Positions 35,640 to 44,555 of a DNA stretch of 63,750 bases are shown in pieces. Positions within the stretch are counted from its first letter, which is position 1. Each line of letters opens with the position of its first letter. Source of the stretch: Microcystis sp. T1-4 (GTDB lineage: Bacteria; Cyanobacteriota; Cyanobacteriia; Cyanobacteriales; Microcystaceae); contig NZ_CAIP01000214.1 in assembly GCF_000297435.1 (NCBI RefSeq), positions 1-63,750 on the forward strand, read 5' to 3'. Position numbers and translations under genes: made by a program. Below the pieces are notes generated by a model. That model saw nothing but the letters and a program-made list of their open reading frames with translations. It searched no databases and had not been told where the DNA came from.

Positions 35640-35722
35640 TGAGTAGGGGTCGAGAAGGTCGTCGTCCCCATCCCCTGCCATTCCGAACCGTACATGAGAC
35701 TTTCACCTCATAGGGCCTCTAG
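35640..35722 (-). mobile_element. Degenerate group II intron 3' remnant (domain V)
   Basis: On the minus strand, 35685-35719 reads GAGGCCCTATGAGG, then a GTGAAA loop region, then TCTCATGTACGGTTC. This closely matches the domain V hairpin of bacterial group II introns (canonical GAGCCGTATGAG...CTCATGTACGGTTC) with changes in the first stem. Further 3', GGGACGACGACC and CGACCCCTAC may be domain VI and the intron end. No reverse transcriptase gene is nearby, so only the tail remains. Confidence 0.55.
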
Positions 35723-35739
35723 TTTGACTGTTCCCTTTG

Positions 35740-36221
35740 TCAAGTTAAGGAAGTTACAGTGAGTTGGATGCTATCTCGATTATTGCCATAGGCGATGATC
35801 ACATCGTTAGCAAAGCAGTAAAGCCGTCCTGTTTTTGGGGCTATAAACTGTTTATTTGTGCCGATGAGGAAGAAACTATCTTGATCTTTATCAATTGAAC
35901 CAATCAGTGAAAACCAAGCTGAATTAGGCATTCGTCGTAGTCCTTCACATAGTTTCAGCAAGAAATTAAGTAGGGAGGCACAATTATTTGTAGGATGGGT
36001 TAGCGGTAGCGTAACCCATGCGGGCGTTGGGTTTCATGCTTCAACCCAACCTACGTTCATCTTATATTTAATTCCACCCACCCACTTAGGACTTTCATAA
36101 CCATCAGCATTAGAGGTAATTGTCCAGTCTGTCCATTGACCTGTTGCTTGAAAATGATATTCTTGTCCAGCGACAATACGCTTAAATTCTATAGGGGAGG
36201 AAAAGCGCAGGATTTTCCCAT
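35740..36221 (-). pseudogene. Broken lectin-like gene with frameshift and inserted repeat
   Basis: Two stretches on the minus strand read as one protein. 36221-36056 gives a start ATG with an AAGGAGG ribosome binding site, then, after a one-base frame change in an A-run near 36212, FKRIVAGQEYHF, ATGQWTDWTITSNADGY. 35988-35743 gives LRRMPNSAWFSLIGSIDKDQ, FLIGTNKQFIAPKTGRLYCF and ANDV, YGNNRDSI. The pattern resembles PA-IL/LecA-like galactose-binding lectins. A 65-bp inverted-repeat element at 35990-36054 separates the parts and introduces a stop (TGA). The frameshift and the insertion each destroy the frame. No function remains. Confidence 0.65.
35990..36054. repeat. 65-bp MITE-like element inserted in the lectin pseudogene
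   Basis: The ends GTAGGATGGGTT and AACCCAACCTAC are inverted repeats matching at 11 of 12 positions. Inside, GTTGGGTT and AACCCAAC form a further hairpin. It has no coding capacity. No clear target duplication is visible. Confidence 0.7.
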
Positions 36222-36277
36222 GTATCGCCTTTCCTCCTTAAAGATTTCAACTTTGCCATCACTTCAAGAGTTGCACC

Positions 36278-37027
36278 TTATCTGAGATTATTTTTAATAA
36301 CCACAAACCAAGGTCTGAAATCAGGTTTGGTGACTTTGATGTGTCCCTGATCGTCTAGAGAAACAATCGTTTTTGCCACACTATCTCCTACATTCCCACC
36401 GATGACTTCTAATTGATTGTTATTTTTGGCAACCACAATATCACAATGAGATTCAAAATCTCCTTGATCAATAATCTTCCAATAGGTTAAACCCGCATTT
36501 TCTCCTCGCGGCGCACAGATTAGATCGCCAACAGATGGACGAATCCAATCAATGGGATAGCCTCGAAAAGAAGCATTAGGATTGTCCCGATTTTTGACGG
36601 CATCAACGATGTAAGTAGCGTGACGGACACTATATTTAAACTGATCACCTGCCCGTGATTGTTTCATAATAAAAGAAATAAAAGCGGCTGACCAAGGATA
36701 ATTATCCCAGCCTCCTTGATTTTTATCTGCTATTCTGGGTAATCTACAAAAGTCACCTCTAGGGGGTGTTTTTACACTGCGCCAGTAACGATTAACTATG
36801 TTACATTGAGCATATTCTAGAGGTCTTTCAGCTGTTCCTGTATCTCTGCGTATTTCAGTATCTGCTTTAGCTCTGACAACAATGGGTGGATTATGAAAAT
36901 TTCGCCATTCTTTAACAGCGTTTTCAGCCACTTTTTCTTGAAAGATATGAGCTTTTGTTGCCCCAGTAATGACTAAAAAGCTAATAGTTAATAATCCACC
37001 AGCAATTAGAGTATTGAAAAGTTTCAT
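36278..37027 (-). CDS. Exported DUF2272-like (NlpC/P60-related) protein
   Basis: The 249-residue protein has a signal peptide or N-terminal membrane anchor (residues 1-26, hydrophobic stretch ending in GATKA). The body resembles DUF2272: NYPWSAAFISFIMKQSRAGD, then KYSVRHATYIVDAV, VGDLICAPRG, ESHCDIVVAK and EVIGGNVGDSV. This is the order seen in papain-fold CHAP/NlpC-like proteins, though the first position has Trp-Ser instead of a clear catalytic Cys, so activity is uncertain. It is last in the minus-strand run of wall-active genes, 43 bp after the lysozyme-like gene, and likely acts outside the inner membrane. Confidence 0.65.
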   Translation of the reverse strand: MKLFNTLIAGGLLTISFLVITGATKAHIFQEKVAENAVKEWRNFHNPPIVVRAKADTEIRRDTGTAERPLEYAQCNIVNRYWRSVKTPPRGDFCRLPRIADKNQGGWDNYPWSAAFISFIMKQSRAGDQFKYSVRHATYIVDAVKNRDNPNASFRGYPIDWIRPSVGDLICAPRGENAGLTYWKIIDQGDFESHCDIVVAKNNNQLEVIGGNVGDSVAKTIVSLDDQGHIKVTKPDFRPWFVVIKNNLR

Positions 37028-37070
37028 AACTCCCTCCTTTCCCTTATTTGAGAGATAGAAAAAAAGATAA

Positions 37071-38087
37071 TTAAAACAATGAACAAAGATTCAATTGATC
37101 AACAATCTTCTGAACCTCCTGTAACAGAGCATCAGCTTCAGGACAAATTTCAGCTTCTAGGCGGTTAATTGGTCCCCAATGTTTTCGGAGATTTCTTAAG
37201 CCAATAGCAGCAAATTCGGCGGCAAAAGCCGGACAAGCTTTCGACAAGCGTTGAAATTCTTTTCCTTTCCCTTCTCCATAGTTTTCCCAGTCTTGAGGAG
37301 GACAAGTAACCCCTTCCTTAAAGATTTCGATAAACCCTGATGAATTGGCTAAATACTGTTCAAATAACTGAGGTAACAATAGATGAGAATTTCGGGCATT
37401 ATAGCTTGTTTGAAATAATCCCGCTTCCGCCGTTTCAGCAGTGGTATTGCTGGCTGAACGATCACGTCCTTCACAGTGTTTTCCAGAACTTTCTCGCATT
37501 CCTAAACCTATCAGCAAGACAAATAAATGTCTGAGGGTATCAACCCCTGCCACGCTATTATTCATCCCTAAATCACGGAATTTCTGAGCGTAGTGTGCTA
37601 AGGCATCTTTATCGGAGTTTCCTGTGTTAGCTTTCGCCATTTCTTTGGCAAAGGGATTAGCTGCTTTCAACTGGCAATAAACCTTAGCGTAGACAACTGC
37701 CATCCCTTTAATGTAACCTTTGGGTGCAACTCCTCGATCGAGCCAGTGATAACGGGCTATTTGGGAATTAGCGGCAACCTCAATAATTTTATCAAGTCCA
37801 TCCGTGGCGTAAACAACATTAATATAGATACTGGTTTCTGCCTTTTTTTGATTTCCTTGCTCAAAACCGATGGCGGTAATTTTGCGCTCACCGATATTGG
37901 TAAATCCTGAATAAGTAATCGACCAAGAACCATCCGCTTTAACCTGACCACTGCCTAGGGAATATTGTTCGTCTGCTTTTAGTTCTACAGTGACTATTCC
38001 AGGATCGACTTTGCCTGTAAAAGTAACAGGTTTTAGACATTCAAATCGAGCATGATTGGTAGGATTGATAATTTGTAAGGTACTCAT
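37071..38087 (-). CDS. Ig-like domain plus lysozyme-like (transglycosylase-type) protein
   Basis: The 338-residue protein starts with a bacterial Ig-like module (residues 1-90: TGKVDPGIVTVELKADEQ, DGSWSITYSGFTNIGERKITAIG). The remaining part contains GLGMRESSGKHCEGRDRS, then ETAEAGLFQTSYNARNSH. The Glu in MRESSG and the AGLFQTS segment resemble the catalytic Glu and GLxQ motif of lytic transglycosylases and g-type lysozyme-like folds. This points to peptidoglycan cleavage but it is an inference from short motifs. No signal peptide is present, unlike most wall enzymes. It sits 34 bp after the lipoprotein gene. Confidence 0.55.
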   Translation of the reverse strand: MSTLQIINPTNHARFECLKPVTFTGKVDPGIVTVELKADEQYSLGSGQVKADGSWSITYSGFTNIGERKITAIGFEQGNQKKAETSIYINVVYATDGLDKIIEVAANSQIARYHWLDRGVAPKGYIKGMAVVYAKVYCQLKAANPFAKEMAKANTGNSDKDALAHYAQKFRDLGMNNSVAGVDTLRHLFVLLIGLGMRESSGKHCEGRDRSASNTTAETAEAGLFQTSYNARNSHLLLPQLFEQYLANSSGFIEIFKEGVTCPPQDWENYGEGKGKEFQRLSKACPAFAAEFAAIGLRNLRKHWGPINRLEAEICPEADALLQEVQKIVDQLNLCSLF

Positions 38088-38121
38088 AGATTACTCCTGT
38101 CAAATTTATCTAAATTCTGTG

Positions 38122-38547
38122 TTATTGAACTTGAATACAAGGTAAGTTTTCCGTTAATTCTTGTAATCTTACCCAGAAAAATTGTGTGGGTTTACTTTCT
38201 ATTCCTTCTTTTTCGAGAAGATTTTGTGATTCTTCGGCGGCCTGTTTTCCGGCTAAAGCGTGTCGGCGATCGCATTCACATTGAGATAAGTTAGCCGCCT
38301 GTTGATAATAATCAATAGCTTTTGTGAAATTTCCAGAAACTTCTTGAGTGAAAGCTAACCGAAAATATCGATCTAATACTGTTTCATTGGGTTGAGGTTC
38401 AGGGTCAGGATTAAGAGGTCTAGAAATGTCACAAGATGGGAAAAAAGTTGTTGTCTCTGGTTCAAGCGTTAAAGGTTGATCTAGAGAAGATAGCATACAC
38501 CCCGCTAATAACCCAATAATCATGAGTAATATGAGGCTAAATTTCAT
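38122..38547 (-). CDS. Small lipoprotein
   Basis: The 141-residue protein has a lipobox, LLAGC, at residues 13-17 after a hydrophobic signal, so it should be lipid-anchored. The mature part has a Pro/Glu-rich linker, then a TPR-like helical pair, TQEVSGNFTKAIDYYQQAANLSQ, and several cysteines. I do not recognise a named family. Two lipoproteins in this operon could be anchors, chaperones or inhibitors for the wall-active enzymes next to them; this is speculation. Confidence 0.6.
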   Translation of the reverse strand: MKFSLILLMIIGLLAGCMLSSLDQPLTLEPETTTFFPSCDISRPLNPDPEPQPNETVLDRYFRLAFTQEVSGNFTKAIDYYQQAANLSQCECDRRHALAGKQAAEESQNLLEKEGIESKPTQFFWVRLQELTENLPCIQVQ

Positions 38548-38599
38548 CTAGCTATCCTCCCTTTTTAACTACTTTCAGGGAACAGTCAATCAACAGATA

Positions 38600-40258
38600 T
38601 TACCAAAGGATAATTGCACCCTGACCACTGGCTTGAGCGGTATAAAGTCGTAATCGAAGATAATAGGTTCGTCCTTTAATTAAACGAGTGATAATTTGTG
38701 CATTGTTGTCCAAACCACTATTATCATCACCTGCCATATAGCGAGGTGTTCCATTGACATCTTCAAATAAGACAATTACCGTATCTAAATGACCGATGGT
38801 TTCAATAGTATATTTTCGGGGTTCCTCTGGTCGAATGATAAAATCGAGTTGCTCACTAGGATTGATGTTGATTAAAATTGACTGATACGGTTTGAGTTCA
38901 ATATTGACTTCAGATGTCCGCGGATAAAAACGTTTAACAGTTTCAATGTCAATCGGAGATAAGCCTGGTTCAGGAATCAAAGGTAGAGTTTCATAACCCG
39001 ATGGCGAGAGGATTAATCCCTCCTTAAAATGATAGTGCATGATGGAATTTTTATCCCAACCTGAACCTTTAACTAAATCGGGAGAAATTTTGCGAATGAT
39101 ATTATTATACGTCTTTTCCCGTGACCAATAATTAGGATCTCCCGCATAAGTTTGATAGACTTTTTCTTCATTCCAGACAATACCAGCTAAGGGATTTTGA
39201 TGTTCATGGGGAAAACCAAGGGCATGACCAATTTCATGTAATGCCGTATCTCGTCCGTAGGGAGTGGTTAAATCCCAACCAAAATTCATCGTCCGTTCAC
39301 GGGGATTGGTCACATAATCGATGGCATCGCGTCCGATATAAGACCAAGATCCCTCTTGTGGATCAAAACCAATCCGAATTTCTGCTTCACTGGGATCGGT
39401 AACTTCAACAAATGCTAAACCAATGCCTAAATTTTTCCATGTATTGAAGGCTTGGCGGACGGCTTCTTTTTGTCTTTCTTCTCCTCGCCAACGACTAGGT
39501 GTATCCAAAAAGCAATAATGGAGTATCGTTCGATTAACCCATTTTTTCTGACTGATCAGAATGAGAGAAGCCCGATTTGGGTCAATATCCTCTGATAGAA
39601 GACGCTCTGGGACAGCCGGTAAACTGCAAAAGGCAGGATGTTCTAACTGTTCAAGTTTGGGGATTTCTTCATCTAATTCTTGACCGTGACCCTCAAACAG
39701 ACTCTCATCAGCAAATAATTCTGCGATCGCTTCAGGTTGGGGTTCAATACTATTGTAGATGTCTTTGACCTGTTGTTTAAAACGATCCCAATCATTTAGA
39801 AGTAATCGGGGACAGTTTTTTCCCGTCCAATGTTTATGGGTAACAACGTTACTGAGAGGAATATTGAGGTCATACATTAAGATCGCCGTTAAGGTAGCCG
39901 CACGATCATTAGCAGCTTCTTGATCAATCCCTTCATTCATGCAAATCTCAATACCCACACTTTTCTTATTACCTTCACCACTTCCGGCGTGCCATCCTTT
40001 TTCATTGACAGGTAAATGTTTAATAGAACGCTTGTCGTCAACAGTATAATGCCAAGAAACCTTCCGATTTTGAGCATCTTGACCTTTTACATATCGGGCA
40101 TGGGCGCGAGCATCGGCCCCCCTTCCCGAGTTATCAGTGTTATGAATAGTGATGAAACTAGGCGTTATTTTTGTGTTGGGACGATTAGAATTTGACTCAG
40201 GAATTAAGTCGATTTCTAAATTTAAGCTTTCTCCAAGTTTTTTACGGCTAACCATCAT
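38600..40258 (-). CDS. N-acetylmuramoyl-L-alanine amidase fused to astacin/matrixin-like metalloprotease and PPC-like domain
   Basis: The 552-residue protein joins three modules. The N-terminal Amidase_2 domain has zinc and catalytic signatures: SFITIHNTDNSGRG, VSWHYTVDD, GWHAG and HKHWTGKNCPRLL. From about residue 240 a zinc metalloprotease follows, with HEIGHALGFPHEH (HExxHxxGxxH, three His ligands) and the Met-turn SIMHY, as in astacins and matrixins. The C-terminal 100 residues resemble a PPC domain, often removed after export. No signal peptide is visible. A GAGGA ribosome binding site precedes ATG 40258, which is preferred to the upstream start at 40312. Joining an amidase and a protease is unusual. 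Confidence 0.8.
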   Translation of the reverse strand: MMVSRKKLGESLNLEIDLIPESNSNRPNTKITPSFITIHNTDNSGRGADARAHARYVKGQDAQNRKVSWHYTVDDKRSIKHLPVNEKGWHAGSGEGNKKSVGIEICMNEGIDQEAANDRAATLTAILMYDLNIPLSNVVTHKHWTGKNCPRLLLNDWDRFKQQVKDIYNSIEPQPEAIAELFADESLFEGHGQELDEEIPKLEQLEHPAFCSLPAVPERLLSEDIDPNRASLILISQKKWVNRTILHYCFLDTPSRWRGEERQKEAVRQAFNTWKNLGIGLAFVEVTDPSEAEIRIGFDPQEGSWSYIGRDAIDYVTNPRERTMNFGWDLTTPYGRDTALHEIGHALGFPHEHQNPLAGIVWNEEKVYQTYAGDPNYWSREKTYNNIIRKISPDLVKGSGWDKNSIMHYHFKEGLILSPSGYETLPLIPEPGLSPIDIETVKRFYPRTSEVNIELKPYQSILININPSEQLDFIIRPEEPRKYTIETIGHLDTVIVLFEDVNGTPRYMAGDDNSGLDNNAQIITRLIKGRTYYLRLRLYTAQASGQGAIILW

Positions 40259-40335
40259 TTTAATCCTCAATTTTCCCAAAAGGCAACAAGTATTAACTCC
40301 CCTCTCCCACACACAGAAGAGGGGAACTTGCTGAT

Positions 40336-41232
40336 TTAACTACTCATGATTTGCTCAAACAGGAAAAGCTCATCTTCTGAGAGTTGCACATTTTCTTCGA
40401 TAAACGCTGGCATTCCCGCTCCAAGATTGACAGCTTCAGGTAAGGCTTCAGGGACAGGGAAGTTATTCAGTTTGGTTAACCATTGTTGAGCTAAGTTAGC
40501 GATGTGATGCGCCCGATCCATATCATTAATGACTTTTCTCGCATTCACAAAGTCAGTACGGTTAACACTGACATATTGCCCTAAGCGTCGTCCCGTAAAG
40601 ATGCCATTAGCCATCCCATGAACAAGGATATATAAAGAAATACTTGGCTCTAAGGCTCGATCGGGATTATTAACGAGATCAACTCCTAAAATATTGCTAT
40701 ATTTCTGATAGTTCGTTCTCCAAGTCAGTTGCACATAGCCTCGACCGTAGTAAGGATAATAACGAAGATTTTGTCGTCGCCATTCTTCGGTTTTCCAAAA
40801 GGCTTCTCGCACTGGTTTATAAGTATTGGCAGTTTCATGTTGTACGGTTGCCATAATATAGGCAATCTGAGTTCTTAAGGTTAAGCCGTGTTTTTGACCT
40901 TCTTGAATCACCGCACGAGCTAAACCATCAGGCAGAGGGGGTTGAGGGGGTGGGGGTAAAACGCCGTTTGTACTATATCGTAAGAGTGCCTTGGCGGTAG
41001 AAGGACCCAAGATGTCTCCCCCCGTCAGTCCTTTTTCTTCTTTAAAATCCCGTAAGGCTTGCCGAGTAATGCCCCCAAAATCACCGTCAATGGTGTAATT
41101 GTATAAATTTAATCCTTTAAGGATGGTTTGAATTTCTCGACAGAGTTCTTCATCCTCGTTTAACGGAGAAGAGGCAATTTCGCCGAAAGTAATGTATTTA
41201 TTTTGGTCGATAACTTGCTGTAAGGTACTCAT
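40336..41232 (-). CDS. Peptidoglycan-binding plus GH19-like lysozyme/chitinase
   Basis: The 298-residue protein has a peptidoglycan-binding domain 1 near residues 24-88 (LCREIQTILKGLNLYNYTIDGDFGGITRQAL, DILGPSTAKALL). It is followed by a GH19-like muralytic domain with IMATVQHETANTYKPVREAF, where a glutamate follows HET, YYGRGYVQLTWRTNY and LVNNPDRALEP. This is the endolysin-like GH19 type, cutting the glycan chain of peptidoglycan or chitin. There is no signal peptide. It is preceded by AAGGAG and lies 39 bp from the trypsin-like gene upstream. A phage or tailocin origin is possible, but no phage structural gene is nearby. Confidence 0.75.
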   Translation of the reverse strand: MSTLQQVIDQNKYITFGEIASSPLNEDEELCREIQTILKGLNLYNYTIDGDFGGITRQALRDFKEEKGLTGGDILGPSTAKALLRYSTNGVLPPPPQPPLPDGLARAVIQEGQKHGLTLRTQIAYIMATVQHETANTYKPVREAFWKTEEWRRQNLRYYPYYGRGYVQLTWRTNYQKYSNILGVDLVNNPDRALEPSISLYILVHGMANGIFTGRRLGQYVSVNRTDFVNARKVINDMDRAHHIANLAQQWLTKLNNFPVPEALPEAVNLGAGMPAFIEENVQLSEDELFLFEQIMSS

Positions 41233-41271
41233 TCTGGATGCTCCTTGTCAAAAATTGACATAATTGACTTA

Positions 41272-42711
41272 TTAAACGCCGACAAAGCGACGGACTAAAA
41301 TGGCTACACGAATGAAGTAATCAATCACCTGTTGTGTCCGAACCGCACGGTCAATATCTTGGCGAATACTGCGGCATTGGGCAATAATTTGAGCGTGATC
41401 CGTTCCAATGACAACAAGACGAATTAATGCGCCTCTGACAGCATTTAACGCTTTTTGGCATTGTTCAATGGCATCATAAAGTAAATCAGCCAAAGCCCAA
41501 TCATTGTTATCTTCTGCCCTCAGTAATTCAAACTGTAGGCGAAATTCGATGTTTTTAAGTCTGTTTTCCGCTTGGCGGAGAATTTGCAGATCAATAGGTG
41601 TTCCGACGGGAAGATTGGCGGTTAAGCTCACGGTATCGATCAGTTGTTTGATCTCAGCCATGATCTTATTAAGATTGGGAGATGCAGTTGTAACTGTTTC
41701 TAAGCTTTCTCTGTTCAAATCTACGTCTTTTGGTACTAAAGGGGTTAAGGATACATTTAACGCCGATAACACTCTCGGTAAATGACAAGCAATTGCGTGT
41801 TCTTGTCTGGGATCGGGATTTGATTCTCCCGCAAAGTGTAAACCAACCCCTTCATGGGTTTGAGGATCGTACCAAATTGCTCCCGAATCACCCCCTGCGC
41901 TAATTTCCTCATTATCGGGATTATTAGGGATAATTGCCACAATTTTGAACCCTTGAACCGTTTTGCTGCCCACTGGATAAGTCAGAGTGTATGATCCCAC
42001 CCCATCAATTTTGCCTCGTGTTACTCCCGTAGTTCTGGCTGATTTTTCTAAAATTTGACCGACATCGCTTAAACTAGCCAAACGAGCCGATTTAACGACC
42101 ACTCCCGTGTTAAACTGAGCCAATTCAAGGCTACGATCTGAGGGACTATCCCAAAAAGCGATCGCTGCGTCCCCTTCTTCATTCAGCAGAGAACGCCCTA
42201 ACCATCCCACTCGATCAAGGGTTAATCGTCCGCCATCAGCCGCACCGGGTTGAATAACCTCATCCCCTGGAGAAGCTTCCTTACTTCCGACTAAAACGTG
42301 CCAATTACTCAAGATACAAGGTTTTCCTGTCATCTTATCATAGACGATCGCCCCTAAAGTCCCCGTCGCTGTCCGAAAATGACCCACACTAATTCCTGGT
42401 TGAATTGGATTAAGACGAGTTTGCCGTTTCAACGTTGTTTCTGCCACAACAGCTATATGAGGTCGATAAATCCCTTGAATCACGTCAAGAGGAATACCAT
42501 CAATCTCTTTGGGGAAGATTTCCACTGCTTCTAAGCTAGATTCCGGCAGTTTTTCCTTAACATGAACTCGAACGACAATATTATCCGTGGGTTGACCTTC
42601 CGTGTATTGATAACCGACATCAACCCCTGTGACGTAATCCCTTCCCATGTAGGCTTTAAAGGCTTTTTGATAAGCTCCTTGCAGTTGAGCTTCGGAATAG
42701 TTAGTAGGCAT
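41272..42711 (-). CDS. Trypsin-like (Nal1-type) serine protease
   Basis: The 479-residue protein has a serine protease core with the triad in sequence: His138 in SNWHVL, Asp181 in EEGDAAIAFW and Ser276 in AGGDSGAIWY. The N-terminal 90 residues contain VGYQYTEGQPTDNIVVRVHV and VEIFPKEIDGIPLDVIQG, which match the N-terminal segment of bacterial Nal1-like serine proteases. A helical C-terminal region (residues about 345-479) follows. No signal peptide is visible. It is 27 bp after the lipoprotein gene in the same operon, and could process its co-encoded enzymes or target host or competitor proteins. Confidence 0.78.
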   Translation of the reverse strand: MPTNYSEAQLQGAYQKAFKAYMGRDYVTGVDVGYQYTEGQPTDNIVVRVHVKEKLPESSLEAVEIFPKEIDGIPLDVIQGIYRPHIAVVAETTLKRQTRLNPIQPGISVGHFRTATGTLGAIVYDKMTGKPCILSNWHVLVGSKEASPGDEVIQPGAADGGRLTLDRVGWLGRSLLNEEGDAAIAFWDSPSDRSLELAQFNTGVVVKSARLASLSDVGQILEKSARTTGVTRGKIDGVGSYTLTYPVGSKTVQGFKIVAIIPNNPDNEEISAGGDSGAIWYDPQTHEGVGLHFAGESNPDPRQEHAIACHLPRVLSALNVSLTPLVPKDVDLNRESLETVTTASPNLNKIMAEIKQLIDTVSLTANLPVGTPIDLQILRQAENRLKNIEFRLQFELLRAEDNNDWALADLLYDAIEQCQKALNAVRGALIRLVVIGTDHAQIIAQCRSIRQDIDRAVRTQQVIDYFIRVAILVRRFVGV

Positions 42712-42738
42712 AGTTGCAACCTCTCGTTAATTAAATGT

Positions 42739-43704
42739 TTACTGAGAACAATTTAGGGGGGCAGATGCAGAAGAACTGACTTGCCAACGCTGTTGAGGAA
42801 GTTCATTGAGAATTCGGTTTAAAGCGGCATCCTTTTGAATGCTTGTCTGAATCTCGGTGATTTTGCTATTAACGCTGGTTAAATCGCGACCACTTAAACT
42901 GGAAGCAATGCCTAAAGCGGTGGTAATCTTAGCCACAATTTCGTTAAGACTGAGGCGATCGTAGTCTTCAATTAAAGCCGAAAGTTGTGTGCCTGTTTGG
43001 GCAGTTAAGAGCAATTTAGCCGTTGCTTGACAGACGATTGTGGTTTCTTGGGCATTAATGGTAAAAAGTTGATCAAGCAATTGATTCGCTGTCTCGATAA
43101 TTTGTCTTCGTTCAGCGTCTGTGGTTGCTGAAGCATAACGAGTGCGTAGTTGAGCAAATTGATAGAAAATCCAAACCCGATTAGCATTTTTAGGACTGGG
43201 GGGATTTTGACGGATCATTTCGGCTAAAAGAAGCATTTTCACGGTTAACCTTCGTGCAGGTTCGGCTGCACTTGCCACTGCTTTCGATTCTGTCCCTAAT
43301 AAGCCTGCTTGCTCAAGATTGGTAAAGGTTTCCGCGGCGACGACATATTCTTGACGCAGATCATCGAGAGCTTCGTTGACGGGATTAGGAATGGCTGGAC
43401 TAATACCCAGTATTTGGCCAATAATTTTATTAATTGCCTCTGGATTGCCAAAATCAAGGTTAGGATCAGTTAAAAGCCTTCTGACTAGGACTTCTCGGCG
43501 CTGATTTTCAGGTCTAGCATTCGCTGTAAGTTGATAAATGACTTTGGTGGCGGCGATCGCTTCCGTGGCTTGAGTCTGAAAATTGAGGGCTGTTAGTCGT
43601 AAAATTGCCCTTCTTTCGGGACTGCATCCATTCAACGTCAAACTTAAAGCCAGAATTCCTAAGGAACCGAGCACCCATCCTTGAATGGAAGATTCTTTAA
43701 GCAT
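42739..43704 (-). CDS. Lipoprotein, alpha-helical
   Basis: The 321-residue protein has an N-terminal signal with lipobox LNGC at residues 24-27 (LTLNGCSPERR), so it should be a lipoprotein. The body is helical, Ala/Leu/Thr-rich, with many ATxAI and LRQE-type helix repeats and no named domain I can see. It lies between the M15 and trypsin-like genes with gaps of 61 and 27 bp. Its place in the operon suggests a structural or regulatory partner of the wall enzymes; the sequence itself shows no function. Confidence 0.6.
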   Translation of the reverse strand: MLKESSIQGWVLGSLGILALSLTLNGCSPERRAILRLTALNFQTQATEAIAATKVIYQLTANARPENQRREVLVRRLLTDPNLDFGNPEAINKIIGQILGISPAIPNPVNEALDDLRQEYVVAAETFTNLEQAGLLGTESKAVASAAEPARRLTVKMLLLAEMIRQNPPSPKNANRVWIFYQFAQLRTRYASATTDAERRQIIETANQLLDQLFTINAQETTIVCQATAKLLLTAQTGTQLSALIEDYDRLSLNEIVAKITTALGIASSLSGRDLTSVNSKITEIQTSIQKDAALNRILNELPQQRWQVSSSASAPLNCSQ

Positions 43705-43765
43705 AGATTTTCCCTCACTATGAATGATGTTAAATATTGGCTAGGAAACCAAAAACAACAGAGAG

Positions 43766-44386
43766 TTAAGCCGTCCAATTTACATCTGTCCCTCTGGTGT
43801 CAACATGAACAAAGTTTCGACTTGGATAAGTGCCAATCCCCCCGTGAAAGACATAGTTACCAATACCCGGAATATTAAAGGTTCTACCGCGATAGGAGCT
43901 TAATTTAGCCGCCCATTGGGCAGGAGTACCCCCACGAGCCACAAAATCTAAGGCTAGGGCTTTAGTGTGTTCAGAACCAGGAACACCGCCGACACAAGCG
44001 TTATAATCAGGATCTCGATAAGAACTGGTAATAACGATGGGGACACCTAGATCACTGCGTAGTTTGTTTAAAACGGTTAAGGTTCGTGCTAAATTTGGCC
44101 AAAGATTCTGAGGAGGGACGGAATTACGGGTATTGCCACAAGTGCGATTCCAATAGGGCGTTAACTCACGGCCTTTGAAATATTGCAAGCCTAAACCATC
44201 AATATAGTTTTCTAACTGTGAGGTTAGGGATTGAAGAACCACCTCTTCTGTCTCAACCACTTCAAACGGTTCGTTCTCTAAATAGGCTGCATTACTATGT
44301 AGGGCAAAAAGAAGGGATTCAATGTTTTCTAATCGTTCTGCCAAAATTTCTAAATTTAATGAGGACTGTTCTTGAGTATCGTTCAT
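43766..44386 (-). CDS. M15-family D,D-carboxypeptidase-like peptidase
   Basis: The 206-residue protein has an N-terminal acidic helix and a C-terminal M15/VanY-like zinc peptidase domain: VITSSYRDPDYNACVGGVPGSEHTKALALDF holds the zinc ligands His and Asp (SxHxxxxAxD) and NFVHVDTRG holds the third ligand. Such enzymes trim D-Ala-D-Ala or cut peptide cross-links in peptidoglycan. No signal peptide is seen. ATG 44386 is chosen over 44401 because AGG sits about 8 bases before it. It is the first gene of the eight-gene run; the promoter likely lies in 44387-44759. Confidence 0.75.
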   Translation of the reverse strand: MNDTQEQSSLNLEILAERLENIESLLFALHSNAAYLENEPFEVVETEEVVLQSLTSQLENYIDGLGLQYFKGRELTPYWNRTCGNTRNSVPPQNLWPNLARTLTVLNKLRSDLGVPIVITSSYRDPDYNACVGGVPGSEHTKALALDFVARGGTPAQWAAKLSSYRGRTFNIPGIGNYVFHGGIGTYPSRNFVHVDTRGTDVNWTA

Positions 44387-44459
44387 GATTTTGACCTGCA
44401 TTTGGGGTAATTAATAGTATTGAGAATGAGGGAAAGCGTACTACCAACGGTAAAGAAAT

Positions 44460-44555
44460 TATAGCGTTTCTGATTCACACGAGGTACATTCCCGATTCTG
44501 AACAGCTTAATCAGCAAAGGTTTAAGTGTGCCGCACAGATGCGAGAACCGCTATA
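44460..44555. repeat. MITE-like element, TATAGCG family, copy 1
   Basis: The ends TATAGCGTTTCT and AGAACCGCTATA are inverted repeats matching at 11 of 12 positions, enclosing 96 bp without coding capacity. The same end sequence bounds the element at 45499-45615, so the papain-like gene lies between two copies. Confidence 0.65.
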
